A DNA stretch of 57,999 nucleotides from positions 1 to 57,999 of the forward strand of contig JACQFE010000073.1 in assembly GCA_016200265.1 (NCBI GenBank), given 5' to 3'. The stretch's first letter is position 1, and the number at the start of each line of letters is the position of its first letter. Both the position numbers and the translations under genes were made by a program. Source of the DNA: Planctomycetota bacterium (lineage in GTDB: Bacteria; Planctomycetota; Phycisphaerae; UBA1845). Of this stretch, positions 16,593 through 26,146 are shown piece by piece. Under the pieces are notes generated by a model. That model was not told the origin of the DNA. It saw only the letters and a program-made list of their open reading frames with translations, and ran no database searches.

Positions 16593-16912
16593 GAATTTGC
16601 CCCTGTTGTCAGCGGTCAGTTGTCAGTTTTCAGAATTCCAGCGGCCACGATGATCCGGCGCATTCCTGACAACTGATAACTAGCGCCCGACGACTCCGAT
16701 AATAGGATCGGAGAGAAAGAACCGCAAACTGCGTAAATGACCGGATGCGATGCATCAAGAGGCATCATACGCAGTCCTTGGGAAGTTCAGTCATGCTGAG
16801 CGGTAGCGAAGCAACTCGTAACGAGATTCTTCGGCCGCAGTTGGCGACCTCAGAATGACGAGACGACCACTGCTCCGGCACCAGAATGGCGACGAATCGG
16901 GCGACTTTCGAA
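16593..16912. other. metK-prpC spacer with two repeats
   Basis: No gene is seen. The spacer holds a repeat with perfect 9-base inverted arms AGTTGTCAG (16619-16627) and CTGACAACT (16666-16674), within copies of a GTCAG-rich sequence. The dispersed GTCAT repeat copy 2 (16790-16859) follows. Confidence 0.5.
16790..16859. repeat. Dispersed GTCAT...ATGAC repeat, copy 2
   Basis: It begins GTCATGCTGAGCGGTAGCGAAG, has GAGATTCTTCGG inside and ends CCTCAGAATGAC, like the copies at 7193-7263 and 19010-19086. Confidence 0.7.
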
Positions 16913-18037
16913 TCACCCTCGCTTTTCAATCGGTGGCACGGATCGTAGCGGCGGGCCGATGTAATGGCTCAGCGGGCGATAGATTCGATTGTTCTGGATC
17001 TGCTCGATGTAATGGGCGCACCAGCCCGCGATACGGCTGCACGCGAAAAGCGGCGTGTACAGGTCGGGCGGAAGTCCCATCAGGTAATACACCACGCCGC
17101 ACGGGTAATCGACGTTTGGATAAATCGGGTTTTCCTTGTTCACGATCGGATTCTTGATGGCGTCATAAATCGCGACCAGATCCTGACGCCCCTTCACTTC
17201 AGCCAGCTTGCGCATTTCACGTTCAAGGATGACGGCCCGATGATCGCCATGCTTATACACGCGATGCCCGAAGCCCATCACTTTTTCCTTACGAGCGAGA
17301 GCATCTTTGACCCATGCCGAAGCCTCCGCAGGCGACTTGAATTTCAAGATCAGGTTGATCGCTTCTTCATTGGCGCCGCCGTGCAGCGGACCTTTCAAAG
17401 CGCCGATCGCGCTTACGGTGCAAGACGTCATATCCGACGCGGTCGAGGCGACGACGCGACTGGTGAACGTGCTCGCGTTGAAATCATGTTCGGCATAAAG
17501 CACGAGAGTAAGGTCGAGCAGGCGCGCGGAAAGCGCGTCAGGATTCTTGCCGTGGAACATGTAAAGCATCTGTTCCGCGTGATCCAGGCCGGGTTTCGGC
17601 GGGATCGGCTCCTTGCCGCTTGCAAGACGAAAGCGTGCAGCCACGATATCCGAAGCGACCGCCAACAGCCAAATGGCCCGTCGACGCAATGATTCCACTT
17701 GCTGGCCTTGAACCGGATCGAAGTGACTGGCCATCGAGATGCACGTTCGCAGGACGGACATCATTGGCACGTCGGGCGGAATCATCCGCAGCGTGTTGAG
17801 GACTTCCGCGCGAAGACCGTGAAATTCCGCCAGCTGTTCGCGAAAGACTTCCAACTGCGAACGGTTCGGCAACTCGCCGTATATCAGGAGGTGAGCAACC
17901 TCGCCGAAGTTGCACTTTTCGGCCAGCTCCGCAATCGGATAACCGCGATAGAGAAGTTGACCCTGATCGACGCAACAAATCGCCGTGTCGCCCACCACTA
18001 CGCCTTCGAGTCCAGCCTTCACGGCTTCCATCGTCAT
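16913..18037 (-). CDS. prpC: Citrate/2-methylcitrate synthase
   Basis: Condenses an acyl-CoA with oxaloacetate. The 374 residues carry the family catalytic set: His219 in GPLHGGANE, His258 in GFGHRVYK and Asp310 in YPNVD; His184 lies in AEHDFNAST. It is the short type I form rather than the long NADH-regulated citrate synthase. It follows prpB by 23 bases on the same strand, which favours 2-methylcitrate synthase of the propionate pathway, though it might also act as citrate synthase. prpD (2-methylcitrate dehydratase) is not in the window. I keep the symbol prpC with this reservation. Confidence 0.85.
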   Translation of the reverse strand: MTMEAVKAGLEGVVVGDTAICCVDQGQLLYRGYPIAELAEKCNFGEVAHLLIYGELPNRSQLEVFREQLAEFHGLRAEVLNTLRMIPPDVPMMSVLRTCISMASHFDPVQGQQVESLRRRAIWLLAVASDIVAARFRLASGKEPIPPKPGLDHAEQMLYMFHGKNPDALSARLLDLTLVLYAEHDFNASTFTSRVVASTASDMTSCTVSAIGALKGPLHGGANEEAINLILKFKSPAEASAWVKDALARKEKVMGFGHRVYKHGDHRAVILEREMRKLAEVKGRQDLVAIYDAIKNPIVNKENPIYPNVDYPCGVVYYLMGLPPDLYTPLFACSRIAGWCAHYIEQIQNNRIYRPLSHYIGPPLRSVPPIEKRG

Positions 18038-18060
18038 TTCAATTCTCCACGCATTAACGT

Positions 18061-18912
18061 CTACGCCTTCGGATCGTATCCGAGCAGATCATAAAGTTCC
18101 TGGCGGTTTTGCATGCGAGCCTCAAACGACTTTAGCGATTTCTCACGCTTTAGGACACGCAGTGCCTCTTCTGACGCCTTCATGGCCACTCGCTGCAAAC
18201 TCACCGGGTAGATCACAAGATTGAAGCCCATGGCCCCGAATTCATCGGCGGTCAGATGAGGCGTTTTGCCGAATTCCGTCATATTCGCCAGTAAAATTGT
18301 ATCGACATCGCGGGCAAACCGCTCAAACTCGGCGCGATTCTCCAGGGCTTCAGGAAAAATCCCATCCGCCCCGGCCTTCAAATAGGCATGAGCCCGACTG
18401 ACCGCGTCGTCATAGCCGGTCACGCCGCGAGCGTCGGTGCGGGCAACTAATAAGAAATCCTTGCTTGTCTTGGCGGCGGCCGCGGATGCGATTTTCTCGC
18501 AAAATTCGTCGATCGGGACCAGTCGTTTGCCTTCCAAGTGACCGCAACGCTTGGGAAATTCCTGATCTTCCAGATGAATCCCACTGACGCCGGCGGCTTC
18601 CAATTCGCGAACGGTTCGGGCCGCATTTTCCGGGCCGCCGTAACCAGTATCCGCATCGGCGATGATCGGAATGGTCGTTACGTTTGCGATGTGGGCGGCG
18701 TGGTCGCGGGCTTCGGTCAAACTCATCAGGCCAATGTCAGGGACTCCGCCGACCGAGTTCGCAAGCACGGCCCCGGATAGATACATGGCGTCGAATCCTT
18801 CTCGCTCGATGAGCCGCGCGGAAAGTGCATTGAACGCGCCGGGCAGCATCACCACGCCTTGGTCGATTAGACGCCGAAGTTGTGCAGAACGAGTAGCTGA
18901 ATCCATATACAT
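18061..18912 (-). CDS. prpB: Methylisocitrate lyase
   Basis: Cleaves 2-methylisocitrate to pyruvate and succinate in the methylcitrate cycle. The protein of about 283 residues belongs to the isocitrate lyase/PEP mutase family. It shows the metal-binding DADTGYG (86-92) and KRCGH with the catalytic Cys (about 121-125), the hallmark of lyases rather than mutases. The start is ambiguous: an ATG at 18912 (GGAG 4 bases away) or at 18906 (10 bases away). A longer frame from 18963 has no ribosome binding site. It is the first gene of a pair with prpC and lies just downstream of repeat copy 3. Confidence 0.88.
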   Translation of the reverse strand: MYMDSATRSAQLRRLIDQGVVMLPGAFNALSARLIEREGFDAMYLSGAVLANSVGGVPDIGLMSLTEARDHAAHIANVTTIPIIADADTGYGGPENAARTVRELEAAGVSGIHLEDQEFPKRCGHLEGKRLVPIDEFCEKIASAAAAKTSKDFLLVARTDARGVTGYDDAVSRAHAYLKAGADGIFPEALENRAEFERFARDVDTILLANMTEFGKTPHLTADEFGAMGFNLVIYPVSLQRVAMKASEEALRVLKREKSLKSFEARMQNRQELYDLLGYDPKA

Positions 18913-19009
18913 ATATCTCCGCAATTGCGCAATCGTAAATCTGCAACGCCGGGAGCATTGCAATTATAGAAGAAGTGATCGCCGTAACCAAGATTGGACG
19001 GAGCGTATC

Positions 19010-19086
19010 GTCATGCTGAGCGAAGTGAAGCATCTCAACGGAATTCACTGTGAGATTCTTCGGTCACTGCGTGACCTCAGAATGAC
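19010..19086. repeat. Dispersed GTCAT...ATGAC repeat, copy 3
   Basis: It begins GTCATGCTGAGCGAAGTGAAG, has GAGATTCTTCGG inside and ends CCTCAGAATGAC. It is slightly longer than the other two copies because of its central part. It lies between prpB and the sugar transferase gene. Confidence 0.7.
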
Positions 19087-19104
19087 GGTGTAACCACGGC
19101 GATC

Positions 19105-19800
19105 TCAATATGGCTTTAGGTTGGCGTCCGGGGGCTGTAGACGGGCGATCTCATCCGAGTTAAGCGTGTTAGCATATTTCGTCGATGTAAATCTTCTCGC
19201 TGCCCGTTCCTCGCCAATGAGGACGACCCAGGCTGTCAGTAGCAAAACCCAGGCATCGATTTGTGGTGAACACGAACGCACGTACGCAACGTCATACATA
19301 ATGCGTTCGTCCCAGGGCATCATCGCGCTACCGTAAACTTGGGCAAGCCCGGTGACACCGGGCTTGGCCAGCAGGCGCCGGCGGCGGATCGCATCATATT
19401 TCTCAATCTGATCGAGCAGCGTTGGCCGCGGACCCACGAGCGACATTTCACCGCGAAGCACGTTCCAAAGCTGAGGCAATTCATCGATTTTTGATCGGCG
19501 CAGAATCCGACCGACGGGCGTAATCTCCGGGTGTTCGAGGGGCACAATTTCCTTGGGATCGGGGACGCGCCCGCCACGCATCGTTCGGAACTTCACCAAT
19601 GCAAAGGGTGCGCCGTTCAAACCGCCGCGTCGTTGCACAAAAAAAATCGGCCCGGAACTCGTCAGCTTGATGAGCAATGCGGACACGATCAGCACCGGAC
19701 TAAGGACAAGCAATAGCAGAAGAGCGCCGACGATATCGAACGCTCGCTTGCCCCACGCGGTCCACCATGTGCGCCGCGATTGGTCGTCGTGATTTCGCAT
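19105..19800 (-). CDS. Undecaprenyl-phosphate sugar-phosphate transferase
   Basis: A bacterial sugar transferase that places the first sugar phosphate on the lipid carrier to start polysaccharide synthesis. The 231 residues begin with KRAFDIVGALLLLLV, the family's membrane entry segment. They continue with KFRTM and the signature GRILRRSKIDELPQLWNV followed by MSLVGPRP (about 96-126). The N-terminal membrane domain of the long WcaJ form is missing, as in the short family. A methyltransferase gene ends 13 bases upstream and probably shares an operon. The export operon at 52.9-57.6 kb may use the product (inference). Confidence 0.9.
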   Translation of the reverse strand: MRNHDDQSRRTWWTAWGKRAFDIVGALLLLLVLSPVLIVSALLIKLTSSGPIFFVQRRGGLNGAPFALVKFRTMRGGRVPDPKEIVPLEHPEITPVGRILRRSKIDELPQLWNVLRGEMSLVGPRPTLLDQIEKYDAIRRRRLLAKPGVTGLAQVYGSAMMPWDERIMYDVAYVRSCSPQIDAWVLLLTAWVVLIGEERAARRFTSTKYANTLNSDEIARLQPPDANLKPY

Positions 19801-19813
19801 AGACGCGAAAAAG

Positions 19814-20599
19814 CTAACGGATTGGCGGCTTGCCGGCCACTATGATGAGAAACAGCGAAAGACGCCATAGCGGCGTGCGTTCCAGGATGCGATTCAACCA
19901 ATCAAACCGTGCGAACGGCATGGGAACGATTCCTCCGACATGCTCGATCGTAAAATGATTTGCAAGCAAAAGTTCGCGAATCGTGTGCAACGCGATGAAT
20001 CTCGGTGAGCCGTCGTCGAAGAACATGCCGCCAAAGCCAAGCCGTCGAAGCAGCGATCGCCCTTGGTCCAACATGGCCATCATCGGATTCGTTGTGGAGA
20101 GAATCAGCCGCCCGCCGGGTTTCAAGACGCGATAGGCCTCCGCGATAAATCGCTCGGGCTGCTTCAAATAGTAGATCATTTCCGCGCTGACGATGCTGTC
20201 GAAGGATTCACGGCTAAGCGGAATTTGCTCGGCATCGAAGCACACGCTTGGAAGATTGAGCTTGACCCTGGCGAGGCCGCACATCTTCGCGGAAATGTCC
20301 GAGTGCCACGCTCTTGACCGATCGGCAAGCGAGGCGGTCACCGCCGCCGTGCCACCGCCGATTTCAATGCTGCTACCGCGAACAAAGCGCGCCAAGGCCT
20401 GCGCCCTTCGCGCCAGGGTGTATGGATTACTGATGCGGTCAAATTCCCCCGCGATTTCATCAAATCGCCGACCAACCTCGCGATTGTGGGAATCCAAGGG
20501 AATCGTTGGTGCGTAGCTCATGTCCATCTCTATCGGTGATTCTCCGGCACGTCTGATAACCCAACCACCCCAATGGATGATGCGATAATTCTCTCCCAT
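19814..20599 (-). CDS. SAM-dependent methyltransferase
   Basis: A class I methyltransferase of up to 261 residues. The SAM motif SSIEIGGGTAAV, the acidic FDAEQIP stretch and the FDSIVSAEMIYYLKQPERF and VLKPGGRLILS motifs match the UbiE/Methyltransf_11 fold. The substrate is unknown, but a glycan or lipid sugar is likely because the sugar-phosphate transferase starts 13 bases downstream. The start is uncertain: 20599 lacks a ribosome binding site, while ATGs at 20527 and 20521 follow a GGAG at a long distance. It is divergent from a second methyltransferase at 20646. Confidence 0.8.
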   Translation of the reverse strand: MGENYRIIHWGGWVIRRAGESPIEMDMSYAPTIPLDSHNREVGRRFDEIAGEFDRISNPYTLARRAQALARFVRGSSIEIGGGTAAVTASLADRSRAWHSDISAKMCGLARVKLNLPSVCFDAEQIPLSRESFDSIVSAEMIYYLKQPERFIAEAYRVLKPGGRLILSTTNPMMAMLDQGRSLLRRLGFGGMFFDDGSPRFIALHTIRELLLANHFTIEHVGGIVPMPFARFDWLNRILERTPLWRLSLFLIIVAGKPPIR

Positions 20600-20645
20600 T
20601 TACTGTCCGATATAAGAAAACGGTCAATAAAAGGAGCGAAGAAAC

Positions 20646-21287
20646 GTGGAATTACAAATGCTCGCCGCGGGCGAGTACGCCTGGACAGGAGAGGCCGACC
20701 CCATTCGGTACTATCGCGTTCCCGTCGTCGGAAAATTTTTCCGACGACGGGTTGCGCGCTGCATCGACTTATTGCCGGGTGGCGAAAGCGTGCTCGAAAT
20801 CGGCTACGGCAGTGGCGTGGCGTTCCTCAATCTCGCTCAGCTATACCACACCATCCATGGAATCGATGTCCATGACCGAGTCAAGGAGGTCGCACGGTCG
20901 TTTGAATCTCTTTCGATCCAGCCGCGACTTCGCCAAGGCGACATCACGCGGCTTCCCTATGACGACAATTCGTTTGACTCCGCACTCGCCATCAGCGTTC
21001 ATGAGGAGATACCATTTGAGCAACAGCGGCACGCCTTTTCGGAAGTTCACCGCGTGCTGCGTCCGGGAGGTTGCTATGTCGTCGGGGTTCCGGGAGTCAA
21101 CGTATTGATGAATTCCGCACTCAAAGTCATTGGCTGCGATGTCACCAAATACCATGTCACCACCGATGCCCAAGTGCTCAACCTGATGCGCGAACGATTC
21201 ACCATCGAATCCGTCCGCTACAATCCCCGATTCCTGCCGAAATCTCTTACCACCTACGTCTGCATTCGCGGTCGCAAGACGGGATGA
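20646..21287 (+). CDS. SAM-dependent methyltransferase
   Basis: A 213-residue class I methyltransferase with motif I VLEIGYGSGVA, FDSALAISVHEEIPF and the post-motif VLRPGGCYVVGVPG. The start is a GTG with AAAGGAG 9 bases before it. The divergent neighbour is another methyltransferase, but the two are not close in sequence. The substrate cannot be told. Confidence 0.8.
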   Translation: MELQMLAAGEYAWTGEADPIRYYRVPVVGKFFRRRVARCIDLLPGGESVLEIGYGSGVAFLNLAQLYHTIHGIDVHDRVKEVARSFESLSIQPRLRQGDITRLPYDDNSFDSALAISVHEEIPFEQQRHAFSEVHRVLRPGGCYVVGVPGVNVLMNSALKVIGCDVTKYHVTTDAQVLNLMRERFTIESVRYNPRFLPKSLTTYVCIRGRKTG

Positions 21288-21415
21288 ACGCGGCTATCAG
21301 AGCCGGAAGCGTCAGCGCCCGGTGAACAAAACTCCCATTGTCCAGCACACCATTTGCAATTAAAATTGCACAACTAGGAATCGTGAATGCTCTTTGACCA
21401 AGGGAGGTACTTTCC

Positions 21416-21955
21416 ATGACTACACCGTCGCCGATCAACCTGAAGCAATGGATCAACGAGAACCGCCACTTGCTCAAGCCGCCCGTGGGAAATGAATATC
21501 TTTATCGTGGTCAGGATTTCTTCGTCATGGTCATCGCCGGCCCGAATGCCCGAAACGATTTTCACATTACGAAGTCGGAGGAGTTCTTTTATCAGCTCGA
21601 AGGCGATATCGTCGTCCGCACGCGCGAGAACGGAAAGATGGTCGATCACAAAGTTCGCGAAGGTGACACATTTTTCATCCCGCCGAGCCTGCCGCACTCG
21701 CCGCAGCGGCCTCCGAACACGCTGGGCATTGTCGTCGAACGCGTCCGCCCGCCGGAAGAAATGGAACACCTTGTGTTCTATTGCGAAAAATGCGGCTCAC
21801 TGGTCTGCGATATCGAATTCGCGTGCAAGGACATCGTCGAGCACTTCCGCGACACGATGGAAGCCTTCTGGAAAGACGACGCCCGTCGCACGTGCAAGAA
21901 GTGCGGCACGAAGGTGCCGAAACCAGGGCCGGTGACCCAATTGCCTACTTGCTAA
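21416..21955 (+). CDS. nbaC: 3-Hydroxyanthranilate 3,4-dioxygenase
   Basis: Opens the ring of 3-hydroxyanthranilate to give the precursor of quinolinate, used for NAD synthesis or tryptophan/nitrobenzoate catabolism. The 179-residue cupin keeps the metal ligands His50, Glu56 and His94. Arg46, Arg98 and Glu109 match the active-site pattern of the studied enzyme. The C-terminal pairs Cys123/Cys126 and Cys160/Cys163 form the rubredoxin-like iron site found in bacterial enzymes. A GGGAGG ribosome binding site precedes the ATG. No other kynurenine pathway gene is nearby. Confidence 0.93.
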   Translation: MTTPSPINLKQWINENRHLLKPPVGNEYLYRGQDFFVMVIAGPNARNDFHITKSEEFFYQLEGDIVVRTRENGKMVDHKVREGDTFFIPPSLPHSPQRPPNTLGIVVERVRPPEEMEHLVFYCEKCGSLVCDIEFACKDIVEHFRDTMEAFWKDDARRTCKKCGTKVPKPGPVTQLPTC

Positions 21956-22048
21956 CAAATGAGCCCATCAAAGCCTCCAGAAGGCCAGTCGGCTTCATGT
22001 GAGCGCAATTCCCGCCGATGAGTAAGTTTATCGGGAGTACTGCGCGCT

Positions 22049-23779
22049 GTGAGTCTCGAAGAAATCATTTTCTGGTGGCGATCGCGCAGCCTGACCTCGC
22101 CCAAGTTCAGCCGTCGATTGCAGGCCGTCAAGCGTCTTCCCGCGCGACCCGCCAAAGCCGCCTCACAAAGGCTCATCGAGATGCTCGCGGATCACGCGGA
22201 AGAGATTCGCTCGCTAGCCGCGACTCGCCTTGCTGACGTTCATCATGAGTCCGCAGTCGCTCCGCTTGTGAAACTTCTGCTCCATGAGCCTGTTCCTGGT
22301 GTTCGTGAGGCCGCAGCGCGTGCGCTCATTGCCTTTCCCCCCAACGAGTGGACGGGCATGGCCACGGCGGCACTTGATGATCCGCTCAAAACCGTGCGCG
22401 AATCCGCCTCGTGGATTCTCCGCAGCATCGGCTGGGCGCATATCGATGAGATCCTGCGCGGTCGAGTGGCCGTGTTGCGTAGTGACTGGTCACTGGCGAA
22501 AGAAATCGGCCCTCCGGCGGTGGCCCCGCTTCAGGCCGTTCTTCGCAATGGCACGACGGTCGCTCGGCGCGAAGCCGCAGAAACTCTTGGGCACATCGGC
22601 GACATCACCGCCCGTGACGCGGTGCTTGCCGTGCTACGCGATCGGCGCGTCGATCGAAACTCGCGGGAAGTCGCTGCATGGGCCCTTCACCGATTTTGCT
22701 GGCCCGACGTGGAGGATATGGACGACGCCCGCGCGGCAATCGCTCTGGGCGATTGGGCCGCTGCCGCGACCATCGGTGCGGTCGCCGTTGAGCCGCTAAG
22801 CAATGCACTGAAAGATCCGTTGCCGGCGGTGCGACTTGCAGCTGCGGACGCCCTTGCTCAAATCGCCGATCGCCCGGCCATCGACGCTCTTTCCGTGGCT
22901 CTCATCGATCAAACGCAGCCACCGGAAGTGAGACGTGCCATTGCAAATCGGCTGGGAACTGCCGGCGGCGAACACGTCGTGGCCGTTCTTGTGGCCGCAC
23001 TCGCGGACAATCACTGGATCGTGCGTGAAGCGGCCGCCAAATCTCTCGCGGAAATGGATTGGACGCCGTCGCGAGATTGGGACCGGATACTCTTCGCCAT
23101 CGCCCGTAAGGATTTGCAGTCGGCCGCTCGAATTGGCGAGGCCGCAATCAAGTCGCTCGTTGAAGCACTGTGGTTCCCGGCCGTTTGCGAGCAGGCGGCG
23201 AAAACTCTCGCGGGCATGGGCGCCGCGGGGGCAGGTGCTCTCGTGCGAATTTCAAGGGACATGACCATCGATTTTGCGATTCGAGAAATCGCCTCGACCA
23301 CTCTCGCGGCCGCTGGCGACGAACGAGCCATACACCCACTCTATGACATGCTTCGCGATGATGACCTTGCGGTTCGAAAGTCGGCGGTCTGGACGCTGGA
23401 ACGAATCGGATGGAAGCCCAGAAACGACATGGAACGCGCAATTGCCGCCTTGGCTCACGAGGATTGGGTGAGCCTCAGACAATTGGGCGCGGTATCCATC
23501 GAATTGTTGCTCGCGGCATTTTCAGAGCCCAATGCGCCGCCGGAGGTCATCGCGACCATTGAAAAAATCCTTGAAACCGCAGCCGCTCGAGTTTCCATCG
23601 AGCAGTTGCGACGGATATCTCGCCTCGGTGCGGGAAATCATCATCGAGTGCATGAGGCCGGCGGCGTCGCCACTGCGGCACTCACTGACGTCGCGTCAGC
23701 GGCCCTCGTGGGCGCCACTTGCGCCAAAGTCGTCAAGTTCGCCGCCCTCGAACTCGTCCGCCGCGGAATTCTGCATTAG
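22049..23779 (+). CDS. HEAT-repeat protein
   Basis: A 576-residue all-helical protein made of HEAT or PBS-lyase-like repeats throughout. Typical units are VREAAARALIAFPP, VRLAAADALAQIADRPAIDAL and VRKSAVWTLERIGWKP. No signal peptide or membrane segment is seen. Such scaffolds bind other proteins or, in some families, modify phycobilins; I do not assign a reaction. The start is a GTG with GGGAG about 11 bases upstream. It converges on metG, ending 12 bases before the metG stop. Confidence 0.8.
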   Translation: MSLEEIIFWWRSRSLTSPKFSRRLQAVKRLPARPAKAASQRLIEMLADHAEEIRSLAATRLADVHHESAVAPLVKLLLHEPVPGVREAAARALIAFPPNEWTGMATAALDDPLKTVRESASWILRSIGWAHIDEILRGRVAVLRSDWSLAKEIGPPAVAPLQAVLRNGTTVARREAAETLGHIGDITARDAVLAVLRDRRVDRNSREVAAWALHRFCWPDVEDMDDARAAIALGDWAAAATIGAVAVEPLSNALKDPLPAVRLAAADALAQIADRPAIDALSVALIDQTQPPEVRRAIANRLGTAGGEHVVAVLVAALADNHWIVREAAAKSLAEMDWTPSRDWDRILFAIARKDLQSAARIGEAAIKSLVEALWFPAVCEQAAKTLAGMGAAGAGALVRISRDMTIDFAIREIASTTLAAAGDERAIHPLYDMLRDDDLAVRKSAVWTLERIGWKPRNDMERAIAALAHEDWVSLRQLGAVSIELLLAAFSEPNAPPEVIATIEKILETAAARVSIEQLRRISRLGAGNHHRVHEAGGVATAALTDVASAALVGATCAKVVKFAALELVRRGILH

Positions 23780-23791
23780 GCGTTAAGCACT

Positions 23792-25537
23792 TCAGTGCGG
23801 ATCAGCAATCAAGTCCGTCGTTTCCAACTTCTTCACCAAGATCACGGCCGCGCCGAGTGCCTGGCCATCTGCAATCGCTTCACATGCTCTCGACCAGCGC
23901 TGCCAGCCCTCGCCAAGTTGCAGCATCCTTGCACAATTCTCGCCAATGGTGGGAAGAAACGGCGCGACCAAGGTCGTGAGCGTTCGTGCAGTCTGTAGAC
24001 AGATATTGATTCCTCGACCGCACGCGGCCATGTCCGTCTTGCGAGAGAGAAACGGCTTCGTCACGTCGAAATAGCCGTTGCCAGACCGCGCCAGGGCCAT
24101 CACTTCCGCCAAAGCGCCCTTGAAGTGGCATGCCTCCAGCTCCGCGCCGGTGCGATCCACGGCTACCTTGCAGCGATTCAATTGTTCGACATCGACCGCC
24201 TCAAGAGTGCCACGTTGCGGCACTTTGCCATCAAAATATTTATGCGCGAAGGTGATCGTGCGATTGAAGAAGTTGCCGAACGCGTTGAGCAGTTCGCCGT
24301 TGTTGCGCGACACAAAATCATCGAAATCAAACGCCGTTCTGGCATTTTCCGGGGCAACGGCCGTGAGATAATAACGCAGCGGATCGGCGTCGAACTGCTG
24401 CAAATAATCCTCGATCCATACGGCCATTCCGCGACTCTTGCTGATCTTCTGCTCTTCCTGGCCGGGAAATTTGATGTTCAGGAACGAATTCGCCACCACA
24501 TTGTGCGGAAGCTGATATTCGCCGGAAACTCCCTGCGTATCGTTGCTGTCGTGCGTGGCCAGCATCATCGCAGGCCATGTGATCGCATGGAACACGATGT
24601 TGTCCTCACCGATGAAATGCACGATTTTGCAGTTCGTGTCTTTCCACCAGTGGGCGTAGGCGTCCGCACCCTCGCCATTTTTCTCGCACAGCGCGGCCGT
24701 GAACGACACATACCCAATCGGCGCATCAAACCAGACGTACAATGATTTCCCCTTCGCGTCGGGGTCATCCAGCGGAACAGGAACGCCCCAGGTCAAATCG
24801 CGAGTCATGGCCCGCTCCGGCAAGCCTTCGGCCTCAATGCGACCAAGTGATTGATTCAGTACCGTTGATCGCCAACTCGCACCGCTCGCCGCGATGTCCT
24901 TCTTGCTGGCCAGCCATTCGGAAAGTTTCGATTGCATTCGATCCAGTCGAAGGTACCAATGGATAGTTTTGCGAAGAACGGGAGTCGATTGGGTCATCAG
25001 GCTCAAGGGGTTGAGCAGGGCTGTCTGATCCATCGCCCGGCCGCAGTTCTCGCACTGATCGCCATAGGCCCGGTCGCTCTTGCAGAATGGGCACGTGCCA
25101 CGAACAAACCGGTCAGGCAAAAACTGATTCACTTGCGTATCGAAAAGCTGCTTACTCGATTTCTTCGTGAACAACCCCTTGGCATTGATTTTCAGAAAAA
25201 AATCCTGGCTAAACCGCTCGTGGACACGCACGTATTCGGGCTGGTGGGTGCCGCCGTAAATGTCGAACTCGATCCGCAACCCCGCGAAATCGCGCGCCTG
25301 CGCGGCGTTGTATGATGCCGTCAGCTCCTCGACACTCCGGCCCTGCTCCTTGGCTGTCTTGAGAGCCGCGACGCCGTTGTCGTCGCTGCCGCAGATAAAT
25401 CGCACATCCGCACCGGTGGACCGCAAATACCGAACGTAGGTGTCAGCAGGCAAATACGCTCCCGCGATGTGTCCAACGTGCAGCCGGCCGTTGGAATACG
25501 GAAGTGCGGCCGTCACCAGAAACCGTCGTTGTGTCAT
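23792..25537 (-). CDS. metG: Methionyl-tRNA synthetase
   Basis: Charges tRNA with methionine. The 581 residues show the class I HIGH variant HVGH (20-23) and KISKS (364-368), and a zinc knuckle formed by Cys149, Cys152, Cys162 and Cys165 (CPFC, CENC). The anticodon-binding helical domain follows, but the C-terminal tRNA-binding dimer domain of longer MetG proteins is absent. This is an ordinary form of the enzyme. Confidence 0.95.
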   Translation of the reverse strand: MTQRRFLVTAALPYSNGRLHVGHIAGAYLPADTYVRYLRSTGADVRFICGSDDNGVAALKTAKEQGRSVEELTASYNAAQARDFAGLRIEFDIYGGTHQPEYVRVHERFSQDFFLKINAKGLFTKKSSKQLFDTQVNQFLPDRFVRGTCPFCKSDRAYGDQCENCGRAMDQTALLNPLSLMTQSTPVLRKTIHWYLRLDRMQSKLSEWLASKKDIAASGASWRSTVLNQSLGRIEAEGLPERAMTRDLTWGVPVPLDDPDAKGKSLYVWFDAPIGYVSFTAALCEKNGEGADAYAHWWKDTNCKIVHFIGEDNIVFHAITWPAMMLATHDSNDTQGVSGEYQLPHNVVANSFLNIKFPGQEEQKISKSRGMAVWIEDYLQQFDADPLRYYLTAVAPENARTAFDFDDFVSRNNGELLNAFGNFFNRTITFAHKYFDGKVPQRGTLEAVDVEQLNRCKVAVDRTGAELEACHFKGALAEVMALARSGNGYFDVTKPFLSRKTDMAACGRGINICLQTARTLTTLVAPFLPTIGENCARMLQLGEGWQRWSRACEAIADGQALGAAVILVKKLETTDLIADPH

Positions 25538-25784
25538 TCGTGTTTCAATCGTTCAGGAGCCTGACCGCACTCTCAAAGCTGGGATCGACGGTGATTTTAG
25601 AGAATCCCGGCCCATCGGCAACAATTCGCGCCCAAATGCTCCAACACGCCGATAAGCCCCTATGACGCGGCAACGCATCTTTTGACCGTGAGTGTACGTG
25701 GAATACAATAGTGGAAAGGATCACGCTGAGCGCGCGACCCATCGACCGATTCATTGTTCAGCGAAATCTGCGGCTCAGCGGCAA

Positions 25785-26078
25785 ATGAAAATCATGGCAA
25801 CACTCGCACAACTCATCAGCATGCCCAGCGGAATGGAACTGGTCGTCATTCTCGTCATCGCACTTTTGATTTTTGGAAAGCGCCTGCCGGACGTGGCCCG
25901 CTCCATGGGCAAAGCCATCGTTGAATTCAAAAAGGGCATCCGCGACGTGAACACGGATATTGACGAGCAAACTCGCCTGGATTCGACTTCGACAAAGCGA
26001 ATTGAACCCCGCACGACCGAAACCACAGTCGCCCAGTCCCGCTCGGCCTTGACCGAAAAATCAACGACTGACGCCTGA
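25785..26078 (+). CDS. tatA: TatA/TatB-family translocase subunit
   Basis: A 97-residue subunit of the twin-arginine translocase, which exports folded proteins. An N-terminal membrane helix (GMELVVILVIALLIFG) is followed by KRLPDVARSMGKAIVEFKKG, the amphipathic helix with the conserved FG hinge. A charged tail ends it. The ATG at 25785 is chosen because the frame upstream to 25692 is unlike the family; an ATG at 25794 is also possible. No tatC is in the window. TatA and TatB cannot be told apart with certainty. Confidence 0.88.
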   Translation: MKIMATLAQLISMPSGMELVVILVIALLIFGKRLPDVARSMGKAIVEFKKGIRDVNTDIDEQTRLDSTSTKRIEPRTTETTVAQSRSALTEKSTTDA

Positions 26079-26146
26079 CGACGCGGCCAAGAGCATCCGC
26101 GCAGCGCCTTATCGCCATTCACTCTCGAATTCGCGGAATTCCGCAA

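Noticed and set aside
15309..16676. A 455-residue plus-strand open frame
   Set aside because: It is antisense to metK, which has all its catalytic motifs.
16593..16789. A SAM riboswitch before metK
   Set aside because: I could not find the conserved core of any SAM riboswitch class; the stretch is taken up by a short repeat.
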